Assembly (NCBI RefSeq): GCF_001292705.1 | Contig: NZ_LGAK01000001.1 | Span: 124,001 to 188,000, forward strand | DNA: 64,000 nt | From: Marinagarivorans algicola | GTDB lineage: Bacteria > Pseudomonadota > Gammaproteobacteria > Pseudomonadales > Cellvibrionaceae | Direction: 5' to 3' | Part shown: in pieces, positions 54,152-63,460 of the stretch | How positions within the stretch are numbered: position 1 is the first letter of the stretch | Layout: every line of letters starts with the position of its first letter | The notes under the pieces: generated by a model | What the model saw: only the letters and a program-made list of their open reading frames with translations | Databases searched by the model: none | Told to the model about the DNA's origin: nothing | Program-made: the position numbers and the translations under genes

Positions 54152-56227
54152 TTAGAGCGAGCGACAAAAACGTTGAAAGTCATCCGGTTTTAGAGGTTTT
54201 GAAAAATGGTAACCCTGAATAACATGGCAGCCCATATGTTTGAGCAGCGCGAGCGTAGCTTCATTTTCGACCCCTTCGGCGATAAGGTCTATATTTAGGT
54301 CGCGGCTTAAGTTAATCACTGCTTGTGTGATGGCTAAGTCGGTCGGGTTCTCGACGATTTCTTTGGTGAAAGTACAATCGAGTTTAATGCAGTCGAGCGG
54401 AAAGTGCTTAAGATAACTAAGGCTTGAATAGCCAGTGCCAAAATCATCCATCGAGAGTTTAAAGCCGCAGCTTTTCATGTATTTAAGGTGGCTAATATTA
54501 CTGTCGGGATCGACGAAGAGGTTTTCGGTGATTTCAAAGTAAATCGTATTTTTGAGTGCCTCGGGCAGTTGTTTTAAGGTGTTAAAAAATACCTTAAAAG
54601 TCGGCTGAGCTAAAAAACTCGGTGAAAGGTTAATAGAGAGGTGGCTACCTTGTGGGGCAATGTTGTGCTTGAGCCATTGTTGCCATTGTGTAATGGCTTT
54701 ATGAATAATCCACTCGGTAACCGGAGTAATAAGCCCAGTACTTTCTAAGATAGACATGAATGCATAAGGCGTTAAGGTTTTTTGCTCTGGGTGCTCCCAG
54801 CGCAGCAATACTTCGGCTCCATGAAGTTGCTGAGTTAGCACATTAATTTGAGGTTGAAAGACAAGAAAAAACTCATCATTTTGCAGAGCTTTATAAAGCT
54901 CGGTGGTGAGCTGATTGTTTAATGAGGCTTGCACGCGCTGGTCTAAGCTAAATAAACAATGACGATTCCCGCCTTGCTGCTGAGCCAGTTTGGCCGCTTG
55001 CGTGGCTTGATGAATCAGCTCTTTAGCGTCTTCACCTTTGGGTGTTTGAATACTCACGCCAATACTGGCGGTGCTAAACAAAGTGGCACCGTCGATATTA
55101 AGTGCTTTACCGAGTGTTTCGATGATATGCGCACTGACTTGCGTCACGGTATGCATGCTGGGCATAGCATTGAGCATGATCAGAAAGCCGCCATCATTGG
55201 CGCAAGCGATGATATCGTTTTGCCGGAGCGCTTGTTGTAGTTTGGCGCCATTGGCCTGTAAATAAGCGTGATAAGTGGCGCGCTCGTTGGTTGATTCAAT
55301 GCGGGCGATATGATCGAGCTGCACAGCTAATACGGCACTGACGTGCTCGGTGAGTCTTTCGGTATGTAGGTGCCGGGTGAGTTGGTACTCAAAATAATTT
55401 TGGTTGGGTAGCTGTGTAATGGTATCGAGCTCGTTCAGTTGCAGGTGTTGCTTGGCTTGTTTGCGCTCAACGCTGTAATGAAGCAATTTGGCGAGCAACG
55501 GTGTGGTCATATCTTCAGCGGCAATATAGTCATCAACACCGGTTTGCAAAAGTTGCTCGATCAATGCGTTGTAATCGGCCTTCGAGTCATGATTGAGGTG
55601 TATTGCGGTATTGGTTTTTGCATGGGTGGTGGATTCAGCTTGCGAATACGATGCTGAGTAAGAATGCGGCCCGTGTATAATTGCGATAATTGCGCTATGA
55701 CGACTCCACTGAGTAATAGCATCGAGTGCATTAGTGCTTACAGTAGAAGTGCTGAGTTTGGTGCTACTAAGATCATGAGTGCTTAGATCGTGAGTGCTTG
55801 GATCATTAGCGCTTGGATCATAAGTGCCTGGGTTAGAACTGCTTGGATTAGAACTGCTTGGGCTCACCGTATGGCGAACAGTACCTGTGAGTGCGCTAGC
55901 TATTCGCTGGGAGCCTTTATTAAGAGGTTTTCCGCGGGTGTTAGCGCTCACATACTTGGCGTCGTTGCGCCCTGATGTTGTTAAATAGCAATGAATAAAA
56001 ATGGCATTATAATGTTGTTTGTTGAGTATTTGCTTGGCTTGGCTAAGGCCTATAGTTGAGGTAATAATGACATTATCTTGAGCTTGATTATGTAGATTGC
56101 GATACAGCCAAAATATATCGCGCGGTTGCTCGGTAATGTGCAACACTTGTAATAGCTCAAGCGAGTGTTGTGCTTGTTGATGTTGTGCTGATTGACGTAA
56201 AGAATCCATAATTATCACAAGGCCCAT
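54152..56227 (-). CDS. EAL phosphodiesterase with degenerate GGDEF and split pseudo-receiver
   Basis: 691 aa. Residues about 20-260 resemble a receiver domain (VLHITEQPRDIFWLYR, then LQTGVDDYIAAEDMTTPLLA, HYSVERKQAK) but lack the phosphoacceptor Asp (FIHCYL there). It is interrupted by a 100-residue Ser/Thr/Asn/Asp-rich insert coded by 15-bp repeats. A degenerate GGDEF domain (about 265-420, CANDGGFL in place of GGDEF) follows, then a complete EAL domain (about 430-685): GAEVLLRWEHPE, INLSPSFL, EITENLF, MDDFGTGYSSLSYLKHFPLD, IAEGVE. It should break down cyclic-di-GMP; the GGDEF part probably only binds GTP or is structural. Start uncertain (ATG 56227 or 56209). Confidence 0.88.
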   Translation of the reverse strand: MGLVIIMDSLRQSAQHQQAQHSLELLQVLHITEQPRDIFWLYRNLHNQAQDNVIITSTIGLSQAKQILNKQHYNAIFIHCYLTTSGRNDAKYVSANTRGKPLNKGSQRIASALTGTVRHTVSPSSSNPSSSNPGTYDPSANDPSTHDLSTHDLSSTKLSTSTVSTNALDAITQWSRHSAIIAIIHGPHSYSASYSQAESTTHAKTNTAIHLNHDSKADYNALIEQLLQTGVDDYIAAEDMTTPLLAKLLHYSVERKQAKQHLQLNELDTITQLPNQNYFEYQLTRHLHTERLTEHVSAVLAVQLDHIARIESTNERATYHAYLQANGAKLQQALRQNDIIACANDGGFLIMLNAMPSMHTVTQVSAHIIETLGKALNIDGATLFSTASIGVSIQTPKGEDAKELIHQATQAAKLAQQQGGNRHCLFSLDQRVQASLNNQLTTELYKALQNDEFFLVFQPQINVLTQQLHGAEVLLRWEHPEQKTLTPYAFMSILESTGLITPVTEWIIHKAITQWQQWLKHNIAPQGSHLSINLSPSFLAQPTFKVFFNTLKQLPEALKNTIYFEITENLFVDPDSNISHLKYMKSCGFKLSMDDFGTGYSSLSYLKHFPLDCIKLDCTFTKEIVENPTDLAITQAVINLSRDLNIDLIAEGVENEATLALLKHMGCHVIQGYHFSKPLKPDDFQRFCRSL
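55771..55860 (-). repeat. In-frame 15-bp minisatellite, six units
   Basis: Six 15-bp units related to GATCATGAGTGCTTA (plus strand) lie head to tail with no gap. On the minus strand each codes a five-residue unit such as PSSSN, PSAND, PSTHD or LSTHD in the linker of the EAL protein. The unit length is a multiple of three, so copy number could change without breaking the gene. Confidence 0.9.
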
Positions 56228-56239
56228 GACGGTTGCGCT

Positions 56240-57646
56240 TTGATCCAGTATAGTCCAACTCTTATTGATTACTTGTTAGGCAGCAGCTTGACTTTTTTTA
56301 CATCTTCACCAAAAACAGTATCAGGCACCGTGCGCGCCACTACTTTTGAGCATAGCCATCAAGATTTAATGGCGTGTGATGAGTGCGGTCAAGTGCAAAA
56401 TGTGCCGTTAGTGGGGGCTTGTGCCCAAAAAGTACTCACCTGTGTACGCTGTGCGCAGCCGTTAGCATTGGGGCAGGGGCCGTGGCGTGAAAAAACCGCC
56501 GCTTTGGTGATTACAGGCTTAGTATTGTTTGTCATTAGTAATTGCTTTGTTTTTTTAGGATTAGATGTAGGGGCTTTTCACCACGAGGCTAACCTGTTAA
56601 GTGGCGTGTGGGGCTTGATTCATAGCGATAATATCCCATTAGCTATTTTGGTCTTTGTGACAATTTTTTTATTCCCTCTTTTTGAGCTTATGGCGCTGTG
56701 CTACTTGGTATTGCCTTGTTATTTTGGAGTGCGCTTGCCGTTTCAGATCACGTTACTACGCTGGTTGATTAAAGCGGCTCCTTGGAGCATGCTGGAGATT
56801 TTTTTGCTAGCTGTTTTGGTGACTTCGGTTAAACTTGGCGATATGGCCACCATTGTATTGGGCGTATCTATTGTGGCCTTTTTTGCTTTAGTTGCAGTGC
56901 TAGGAGCAGCCTATTGGTGCATTAACAAGCGTGATCTCTGGGCATGGTTACACCCAAATAATTGCTTTGTTGGGCATGATGAGCAAGGCCATAAACTCAC
57001 CGAAAGGCTCTATGATTGTGATGTATGCCACGCGCTAGTGGGCGAATCCATTATTGTGCATCATGGTTTTTGCCCGCGCTGTGATAACCAGTTACATACA
57101 CGCAAGCCCTATAGCCTCCAAAAAACGTTAGCCTATACCGTGGCTGCAATTATTTTGTATTTCCCCGCTAATATTTTGCCTGTTATGACGATGAACACTT
57201 TAATGGGGGAGCGTAGCGATACAATATTTTCGGGGGTGGCGGTGTTAATAGCGCATGGTTTATGGGGGATTGCAGCGGTGGTGTTTATTGCGAGTCTTGT
57301 AGTGCCCGTGGCAAAACTAGTGATTTTGATATATTTGGTGTGGTCGGTGTCCCAAGGGCATACAGCAGGTATGAAGCAACGGTTGTGGCTATTTAAAATG
57401 ACAGAATGGGTAGGGCGGTGGTCGATGGTTGATGTGTTTGTGGTAACGCTATTGACAGGTTTGGTGCAGTTTGGCTTTTTAGGTACTATCACCCCCGGCG
57501 GTGCTTTATTGCCTTTTGCGGCGGTAGTGGTATTCACGATGCTGGCCGCACATGCTTTTGACCCGCGCCTGATATGGGACGCCGCGGGTGCACAAGAGCC
57601 TATTTTTATGGGCGCGCGAGCCAGTGATAAGCCCTGTAATCTGTGA
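56240..57646 (+). CDS. pqiA: PqiA-type (LetA-like) membrane protein, intermembrane lipid transport
   Basis: 468 aa from a weak TTG start. A later start at GTG 56330 or ATG 56369 is also possible, since homologues begin about 15 residues before the first Cys pair. Two PqiA halves, each a zinc-like module and about four membrane helices: CDECG ... CVRCA in the first, CDVCH ... CPRCD in the second. PqiA/LetA works with the MCE protein PqiB and lipoprotein PqiC to move lipids between membranes. Divergent from the EAL protein, 12 bp apart. Confidence 0.9.
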   Translation: MIQYSPTLIDYLLGSSLTFFTSSPKTVSGTVRATTFEHSHQDLMACDECGQVQNVPLVGACAQKVLTCVRCAQPLALGQGPWREKTAALVITGLVLFVISNCFVFLGLDVGAFHHEANLLSGVWGLIHSDNIPLAILVFVTIFLFPLFELMALCYLVLPCYFGVRLPFQITLLRWLIKAAPWSMLEIFLLAVLVTSVKLGDMATIVLGVSIVAFFALVAVLGAAYWCINKRDLWAWLHPNNCFVGHDEQGHKLTERLYDCDVCHALVGESIIVHHGFCPRCDNQLHTRKPYSLQKTLAYTVAAIILYFPANILPVMTMNTLMGERSDTIFSGVAVLIAHGLWGIAAVVFIASLVVPVAKLVILIYLVWSVSQGHTAGMKQRLWLFKMTEWVGRWSMVDVFVVTLLTGLVQFGFLGTITPGGALLPFAAVVVFTMLAAHAFDPRLIWDAAGAQEPIFMGARASDKPCNL

Positions 57647-57758
57647 GCGTTACAGTTTGAGCTTGAAATGTACGATCTGTGATAAACACACTGATTGACA
57701 TAAAAAGTGAATGTACTGAGCGGCCTATTATTCGTACAACATAACGGAGTAAATATTC

Positions 57759-59435
57759 ATGGCAGATAGCCATTTAGTTGAGGAGGCACAAAGTTCTCTA
57801 GCGGTGCCCAATGCCAAAGTACGTCGCCAACGTATATCGCCGGTGTGGTTTATCCCGTTTTTTGCATTAGTGATTGCAGTGGCTTTGGGGGTACGTGCTT
57901 GGCAGCAAAAAGGCGAACAAATTGTTATCACCTTTGAAGCGGCCGGTGGTATAGAAGTGGGTAAAACAGAGGTGCGCTTAAAGGATGTACCTGTGGGGAA
58001 AGTGACACATTTACAATTAAGTGAAGATTTAAGCAAAGTGCACGCCACGGTGACCCTCGATAGAAGTATGTCGCGACACTTAAGTAAAAATTCACGTTTT
58101 TGGCTGGTAACACCACGCATTAGTGCGTCGGGCATCTCTAATTTGGGGACATTGGTATCGGGCGTTTATATCGTCATGGACCCGGGTAAAAAAGAAGGTT
58201 ATAGCGATCGCTTTATTGGTTTGAGTGAGCCACCAGCAGTGCAGTCTGACGAAAAAGGCACACAGTATATATTGCGGGCGCAAACACTGGGATCGTTAGA
58301 TATAGGCTCGCCGGTTTATTTTAGGCAGCTGCGCGTAGGCGAGGTCGTAAACTACCAGCTCAGTGAAGACGGTAGTCATGTGGATACACGTATTTTTATC
58401 GAAGCCCCTCATGATGCTTTAGTGAGTGCGCGTAGTCGCTTTTGGAATGTGAGCGGTGTGGATGTTTCGGTTGGTATTGATGGGGTAAAAGCGGAGCTGG
58501 CGTCTTTGTCGTCGTTGTTACTGGGTGGAGTAGCCTTTGAAACGCCGGTATTGGCCAGCCAACAAAAACTTGCTGAAGCTGACCATATTTTTGCATTATA
58601 TGACAACCACGATGATGCAACCGAGGGGCGCTTCACGCTAAGTTACCCGTATGTATTAAAATTTAGTCACTCGGTTAAGGGTCTGCAAGTCGGCGCGCCG
58701 GTCGAATTTAGGGGGTTAAAAGTAGGGCGCGTAGTGGATGTGCAGCTGGTGTCGCTAGGTAGCCCCAGTGAAAGCCTAGAGGTATATATTAGCCTAGAGC
58801 CTCAGCGTTTTGACCCTACTACCGCGCCTACCCATGAGCAGTTGAATGAATTGCTAAACCCGTTAATTAAAGAAGGTTTAAGGGCACAAATTAAATCGGG
58901 TAACTTATTGCTGGGTTCACGCTTTATTGAATTACGCTATGCCAGTGACGACACCAAGGTAAAAGCGCCAATAACAGGCTTAATGACACACTCAGGTGTG
59001 CCACAAATTCCAACAATTGACGAACCCCTCGATAAACTAGAGCGCCAGTTAGCCAATGTGGCAAGTGCGGTGAGCCGTTTTCCTGTTGAGAGTATTGGCC
59101 AAGAAATGAACCAGAGTTTGCGCGCGTTAAGTAATATCTTAAATGTATTTGATCAAAAAAAGACCGCTCAAGCACTGCATGGCACGATTGCCAATACGCA
59201 AAAAGCAACCGCCAAAATGGAAGGTGCCGTCGCTGATGCTCGGGTGACTTTGCAACAGTTAACGCAAACACTAAAAAGCGTAGATCATACTATTGCACCG
59301 GATTCACAACTGCATGCAGAATTCTTAGAAACATTGCAGTCGGTCAGTGAGGCCTCTGATTCGTTTGATCGCTTTGTTGAAGAGCTATACCGCTATCCAA
59401 GCTCTTTAGTATTTGGTTTAGGAAAGGGTGAATAA
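57759..59435 (+). CDS. pqiB: PqiB-type MCE family protein
   Basis: 558 aa. One N-terminal membrane helix (about residues 28-46, VWFIPFFALVIAVALGVRAW) and three MCE domains (about 50-125, 165-255, 290-390), each opening with a pattern like ITFEAAGGIEVGKTEVRLKD or SHSVKGLQVGAPVEFRGLKV. A long C-terminal helix (450-530) should form the hydrophobic needle of the PqiB tube spanning the periplasm. Downstream of pqiA after 112 bp with GGAG upstream. Confidence 0.92.
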   Translation: MADSHLVEEAQSSLAVPNAKVRRQRISPVWFIPFFALVIAVALGVRAWQQKGEQIVITFEAAGGIEVGKTEVRLKDVPVGKVTHLQLSEDLSKVHATVTLDRSMSRHLSKNSRFWLVTPRISASGISNLGTLVSGVYIVMDPGKKEGYSDRFIGLSEPPAVQSDEKGTQYILRAQTLGSLDIGSPVYFRQLRVGEVVNYQLSEDGSHVDTRIFIEAPHDALVSARSRFWNVSGVDVSVGIDGVKAELASLSSLLLGGVAFETPVLASQQKLAEADHIFALYDNHDDATEGRFTLSYPYVLKFSHSVKGLQVGAPVEFRGLKVGRVVDVQLVSLGSPSESLEVYISLEPQRFDPTTAPTHEQLNELLNPLIKEGLRAQIKSGNLLLGSRFIELRYASDDTKVKAPITGLMTHSGVPQIPTIDEPLDKLERQLANVASAVSRFPVESIGQEMNQSLRALSNILNVFDQKKTAQALHGTIANTQKATAKMEGAVADARVTLQQLTQTLKSVDHTIAPDSQLHAEFLETLQSVSEASDSFDRFVEELYRYPSSLVFGLGKGE

Positions 59436-59436
59436 C

Positions 59437-60078
59437 GTGATCAATTTAAAATGTAATGACTGGCTACGTACTCGAAGAACATTGCTATTGTTGGGTGTCG
59501 CATTGCTGCTAGGCTTTGCGTGCAGTGGATGCGTCAATAGCCCTAAAACCTATTTTTATGCGCTGCAGGGCTTTGGCGATAAACCCGCACCGACACATAT
59601 TGCCATTGATAATGTTCACACCTATGGTGTTGGGCCGTTATTTTTACCCGAGGCCTTGATGCAGCCTGGTGTTGTGTCGCAGCGAAGTGGGCAGCAAGTA
59701 AACTTGTCGTTGTTTAATATTTGGGGCGGTAATTTGCGTGAGGGCATAACCCGTGTAATGGCAAGTAATATCAGTGAATTAACAGGGGTTGATGCAGTGT
59801 GGCCCTTTCCTTGGGATAATCGCAACCGCCCCACACGGCAAGTACGTATTGTTATCGAGCAGTTTTCGGGGCGATTAGAGGGGCAAGTCGTACTTAAAGC
59901 CAAATGGGCGTTAACTGAGCTCAATGGCGAAAAAACATTACTTCAAAAGCGTGTGCACTTTACCGCGCAAGCGCAAGGCAAGGGCTTTGGCCCCTATGTT
60001 AGCGCTTTAAATGATTTGATTAATCAGTTATCGGTAGATGTGGTGACTGCGATTGGCGTGCTCGATAGTATTGATTAG
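59437..60078 (+). CDS. pqiC: PqiC family outer-membrane lipoprotein
   Basis: 213 aa from GTG 59437, with GGAAAGG at good spacing; the frame opens at GTG 59428, too close to that site. The signal segment TLLLLGVALLLGFACSGC ends in a lipobox (CSGC). The ABC-trans-aux type domain includes YYAL-like YFYALQGF, LFLPEALMQPGVVSQRSGQQ and LNDLINQLS. It should dock the PqiB needle to the outer membrane. It completes the pqiABC operon. Confidence 0.92.
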   Translation: MINLKCNDWLRTRRTLLLLGVALLLGFACSGCVNSPKTYFYALQGFGDKPAPTHIAIDNVHTYGVGPLFLPEALMQPGVVSQRSGQQVNLSLFNIWGGNLREGITRVMASNISELTGVDAVWPFPWDNRNRPTRQVRIVIEQFSGRLEGQVVLKAKWALTELNGEKTLLQKRVHFTAQAQGKGFGPYVSALNDLINQLSVDVVTAIGVLDSID

Positions 60079-60169
60079 TGCCTAGGCGCTCAGCAATGTA
60101 TTAGCTAAGCGCTAAAAGTCATCCGCCAGTATTGTAGGGGGTGATGTTTTTATTTGGCAAATATTGATT

Positions 60170-60185
60170 TGGCATTGCCTTTGCT
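60170..60185 (+). promoter_or_regulatory. Sigma-54 promoter of flrBC
   Basis: TGGCATTGCCTTTGCT matches the sigma-54 consensus TGGCAC-N5-TTGCW at 10 of 11 fixed positions, with the invariant GG and GC exactly 10 bp apart. Transcription should begin near 60197, about 40 bp before flrB. An FlrA/FleQ-type enhancer-binding protein is the expected activator; its gene is not in the window. Confidence 0.8.
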
Positions 60186-60235
60186 AAAACTCCTGTAATT
60201 GCAACATGATGACAGTAACTTGTCGGGAGTTAATT

Positions 60236-61501
60236 ATGCAGCCTGCTGAACCTTTGCTTCAAGACGTATTGCCACAACAAACACTGCCACGCGGTGAGCC
60301 GAATACCTGTGATGTTGACAGCGCCTTGGATTTTTTTAATAAAACCGCAGGGCAGTTGGGTCGCTCTTATCAAATGCTAGAAAACCGCGTTGCACAGCTC
60401 ACTCAAGAGTTAGATAAGGTATCGGCACAAAAGCAAGAGGCTAACGAAGAAAAAGCTCAGCTCGCTCAGCGCTTGCAAAAGCTATTAGATTTATTGCCCG
60501 GCGGTATTGTTGTAATTGATGCTAAGGGCGTGATTGTGCAAAGTAACCCAGCTGCCCAAAAAATGCTTGACCATACGCTGGATAATAGCTTGTGGCGCAA
60601 TATTATTAGTGAGTGTTTTGCGCCGCGTGGCGACGATGGTTTAGAAATATCAACCCGTGAGGGTTGCCGCGTCAGTATGGCCACCAGCTCACTCGATAAC
60701 GAGGGGCAAATTGTACTACTGACCGACCAAACACAAACTCGCAAGCTACAACAAAAGGTGAGTCGCTACGAAAAGCTATCGGCAATGGGGAAAATGGTAT
60801 CGGCGCTAGCCCACCAAATACGTACGCCGCTATCGGCGGCCATGCTGTATGCCGACCACTTAAACAGCGAAGACCTAAGCCCGCAAAATCAAAAAAAGTG
60901 CGCCCAAAAAATTCAAAGTCGTCTTCAGCATATGGAAAAGCAAGTGCGCGACATGCTGTTATTTGTGCGCAACGAGTTGCCATTAAATGACGTTATTAGC
61001 CTAAGTAACCTAGAGCAGGGCGTGCGCGCCGCCATAGAAGTGACTTTGGCTACCAGCCAGAGCTATTGTATCTATATTAACCCTCAAGCCACGACCGAGC
61101 TACGCTGCAACCGCGAAGCTTTAATTAGTGCGATTGGCAATTTAGTCAATAACGCGGTACAAGCTAAAGCAGCGGCGGTGAATATTGCGCTGCGCTTTGA
61201 TTGCTTGGCGCTCAACGGGGTGCCGCATTTAAGGGTATCGGTAGTAGACGATGGCCCAGGTATGAGTGAAGAGCAACTGCATGCAGCCAAAGAACTTTTT
61301 TATACCTCTAAACCACAGGGCACAGGCCTAGGCTTGGCGGTGGTGCAATCGGTTGCCAGAGCGCACGGTGGTTATATGAGCTTGCAATCGGGTGAGGGGC
61401 AAGGCACTAAAGCGCGTGTTTATATCCCGCTAAATCCTACCAACGATCATCATGTTAGCAAAAATAACTTGGTGCACGACCCTAAAGGAGCACGTGTATG
61501 A
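60236..61501 (+). CDS. flrB: Flagellar sensor histidine kinase FleS/FlrB
   Basis: 421 aa from ATG 60236 behind GGGAGT; ATG 60206 further upstream is unlikely. No membrane helix. A coiled coil (about 45-85) leads into a PAS domain (about 86-165, LLDLLPGGIVVIDAKGVIVQ), then HisKA with phosphoacceptor His193 (LAHQIRTPLSAAM) and HATPase_c (NLVNNAVQA, DDGPGMSEE, GTGLGLAVVQSVARAHGG). HQIRTPL is typical of FlrB/FleS. Phosphorylates FlrC to switch on mid-stage flagellar genes. ATGA overlap with flrC. Confidence 0.92.
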   Translation: MQPAEPLLQDVLPQQTLPRGEPNTCDVDSALDFFNKTAGQLGRSYQMLENRVAQLTQELDKVSAQKQEANEEKAQLAQRLQKLLDLLPGGIVVIDAKGVIVQSNPAAQKMLDHTLDNSLWRNIISECFAPRGDDGLEISTREGCRVSMATSSLDNEGQIVLLTDQTQTRKLQQKVSRYEKLSAMGKMVSALAHQIRTPLSAAMLYADHLNSEDLSPQNQKKCAQKIQSRLQHMEKQVRDMLLFVRNELPLNDVISLSNLEQGVRAAIEVTLATSQSYCIYINPQATTELRCNREALISAIGNLVNNAVQAKAAAVNIALRFDCLALNGVPHLRVSVVDDGPGMSEEQLHAAKELFYTSKPQGTGLGLAVVQSVARAHGGYMSLQSGEGQGTKARVYIPLNPTNDHHVSKNNLVHDPKGARV

Positions 61502-63114
61502 GCGGCTCGGCGAGAGCGCATGCCGAACCCTTAGTGGGTGAGCGTATAGCCCCTAAAGTGCTGGTGGTAGAAGATGACCCAGCATTGCGAGAAGCCTTGT
61601 GTGATACGCTCGTATTAGCGAACTTTGATGTGATGCAAGCGCACAGCGCCGAGCAAGCTATTAGCCTGCTGCCCGAGCACTTGGATATGGCGCTGGTGGT
61701 ATCAGATGTCAATATGGGGGCTTTGAGTGGGCACGACTTGTTGCGTCATATACGTAAAGAATACGCCCACATTCCCGTATTATTAATTACCGCGTTTGCT
61801 AGTATTAGTGAGTCGGTAGAGGCAATGCGCCAAGGTGCAGTGGATTATTTAGTCAAGCCTTTTGAGGCCGAGGTATTAACCCGCGCGGCACGTAAATTTG
61901 TAGGGCAAAGTGCGGGCAGCTGTGACGAGCCGGTAGCCATAGCGCCCTCTAGCCAAAAACTATTGCAGCTGGCAAGGCGGGTGGCGCAATCGGACTCTAC
62001 CGCTTTGCTGGTAGGTGAATCGGGTACCGGCAAAGAGGTCTTGGCGCGCTATATTCATGAGTACTCACCGCGTAAAACCCAGCCCTTTATTGCCATTAAT
62101 TGTGCCGCCATCCCTGAAAACATGCTAGAAGCCATGTTGTTTGGCCATGAAAAAGGCGCCTACACTGGGGCTTATAGCTCGGCGCCGGGTAAGTTTGAGC
62201 AGGCCAATGGCGGCACTTTATTATTAGATGAAATATCTGAAATGGCCCTACCATTGCAGGCTAAGTTACTGCGAGTACTGCAAGAGCGTGAGGTTGAGCG
62301 CCTAGGTGGGCGTAAATGCATACAGCTTGATGTACGAGTCATTGCAACCACTAACCGCGATATGCGCCAAGAAGTTGTCGACGGTAAGTTTAGGGAAGAC
62401 TTGTATTTTAGATTGAGCGTATTGCCGCTGCAGTGGGCGCCGTTGCGTGACCGCAAAGAAGATATTTTGCCTTTAGCTAAAAGCTTGTTGCAGCGCCATG
62501 CGGCTAAGCAGCACCGCGCAGGTGTGTACCTGAGTGATACGGCGAAGCAATTGTTGCTGCAATACCCGTGGCCTGGCAACGTACGCGAGTTAGATAATGT
62601 GATGCAGCGCGCCCTAATATTGCAAGCAGGTAATGTGATAGCGGCAGAAGATCTAGGCCTGCAAGCGGCACAGCACTTTAGCCAAAAGCCTTCATTAGTC
62701 GATGTAATGCAAGCCGAGCTAGCGCCCAGTTCTGAGTGTGCTCAAACATTAGTGGCAAATACCGTCGCTGCGGGTAATGGCGGTGATGATTTTGCCCCTA
62801 GTCATGCTTCTGGGCCAGTGGTTACGCAAGTGAATGTAGGTAGTGTCGCGCAGCCTTGGGGTGGTGCAAACTGGGGCTCAAGCCCCAAAGATATCCCGGC
62901 GTCTTTAAGGGTGCAAGAGCGTGAGCCACTGGCGCCGGTTGCCGAACTGGGGCATGACCTGCGTCAACGCGAGTTTGAAATTATACGCCAAACCTTAAAA
63001 AGTGAACGCGGCAGTAAAAAAGAAACCGCCAAGCGACTGGGCATTAGCGCCCGCACCTTGCGCTATAAAATGGCCAAGCTGCGTGAAGAGGGCTTTGACT
63101 TAGATAGCCTATGA
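61498..63114 (+). CDS. flrC: Sigma-54 dependent flagellar response regulator FleR/FlrC
   Basis: 538 aa, longer than the usual 470-490. Receiver domain with Asp70 (LVVSDVNMG) and Lys in YLVKPFEA. AAA+ domain: Walker A GESGTGKEVLARYIHE, sigma-54 loop EKGAYTGAYS (GAFTGA with Tyr for Phe), Walker B GGTLLLDEISEM. A C-terminal Fis-type HTH reads KKETAKRLGISARTLRYKM. A 100-residue linker (about 395-490) between AAA+ and HTH accounts for the extra length. It activates sigma-54 promoters of hook and basal body genes. Coupled to flrB. Confidence 0.93.
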   Translation: MSGSARAHAEPLVGERIAPKVLVVEDDPALREALCDTLVLANFDVMQAHSAEQAISLLPEHLDMALVVSDVNMGALSGHDLLRHIRKEYAHIPVLLITAFASISESVEAMRQGAVDYLVKPFEAEVLTRAARKFVGQSAGSCDEPVAIAPSSQKLLQLARRVAQSDSTALLVGESGTGKEVLARYIHEYSPRKTQPFIAINCAAIPENMLEAMLFGHEKGAYTGAYSSAPGKFEQANGGTLLLDEISEMALPLQAKLLRVLQEREVERLGGRKCIQLDVRVIATTNRDMRQEVVDGKFREDLYFRLSVLPLQWAPLRDRKEDILPLAKSLLQRHAAKQHRAGVYLSDTAKQLLLQYPWPGNVRELDNVMQRALILQAGNVIAAEDLGLQAAQHFSQKPSLVDVMQAELAPSSECAQTLVANTVAAGNGGDDFAPSHASGPVVTQVNVGSVAQPWGGANWGSSPKDIPASLRVQEREPLAPVAELGHDLRQREFEIIRQTLKSERGSKKETAKRLGISARTLRYKMAKLREEGFDLDSL

Positions 63115-63460
63115 GCACACAGTCAATCAAGCCTAATGTTGGTAGCCGATGACAGGCCATAACGCACAAGTCACTAATCACTGAAGTGATGCACTAAGCC
63201 ATTCATAACAGGTGCTTTAAGCGCATTGATATAACAGCACAAAAGAGTCTAAAAAATACGTAAAAGTGTGATTTTTTGACTTTTATACCGCTTTAAAAGC
63301 GGCCATAATCTCAATAAGTGCACAGCTTGCTTAGGGCGAATAGTTAGCCGGCGTTTGTAGTCGGCTATAGCCAATAATACCGTGTACTTAGGCTTACCCC
63401 TAGCGGGTTGCTTGCTCTAGTTTTGTTTTTTGTGTGTTGTTTTACATGAGGAGTTTAGCT
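63115..63460. other. Intergenic region between flrC and the PA3496-like gene
   Basis: 346 bp with no accepted gene. It includes a CCGCTT-TAA-AAGCGG hairpin (63289-63303) and the T-rich stretch just before it, which could end flrBC transcription in part or belong to a promoter. No clear sigma-54 site was found. Confidence 0.6.

Noticed and set aside
63211-63224. GG-N10-GC match (GGTGCTTTAAGCGC) as a sigma-54 promoter before the PA3496-like gene
   Set aside because: Only the GG and GC agree; the flanking consensus (TGGCAC, TTGC) is poor and it lies 250 bp away.
63276-63309. TTGACT and GCCATAAT as a sigma-70 or sigma-28 promoter
   Set aside because: The spacing fits neither class, and the GCCATAAT element has no proper TAAA partner.
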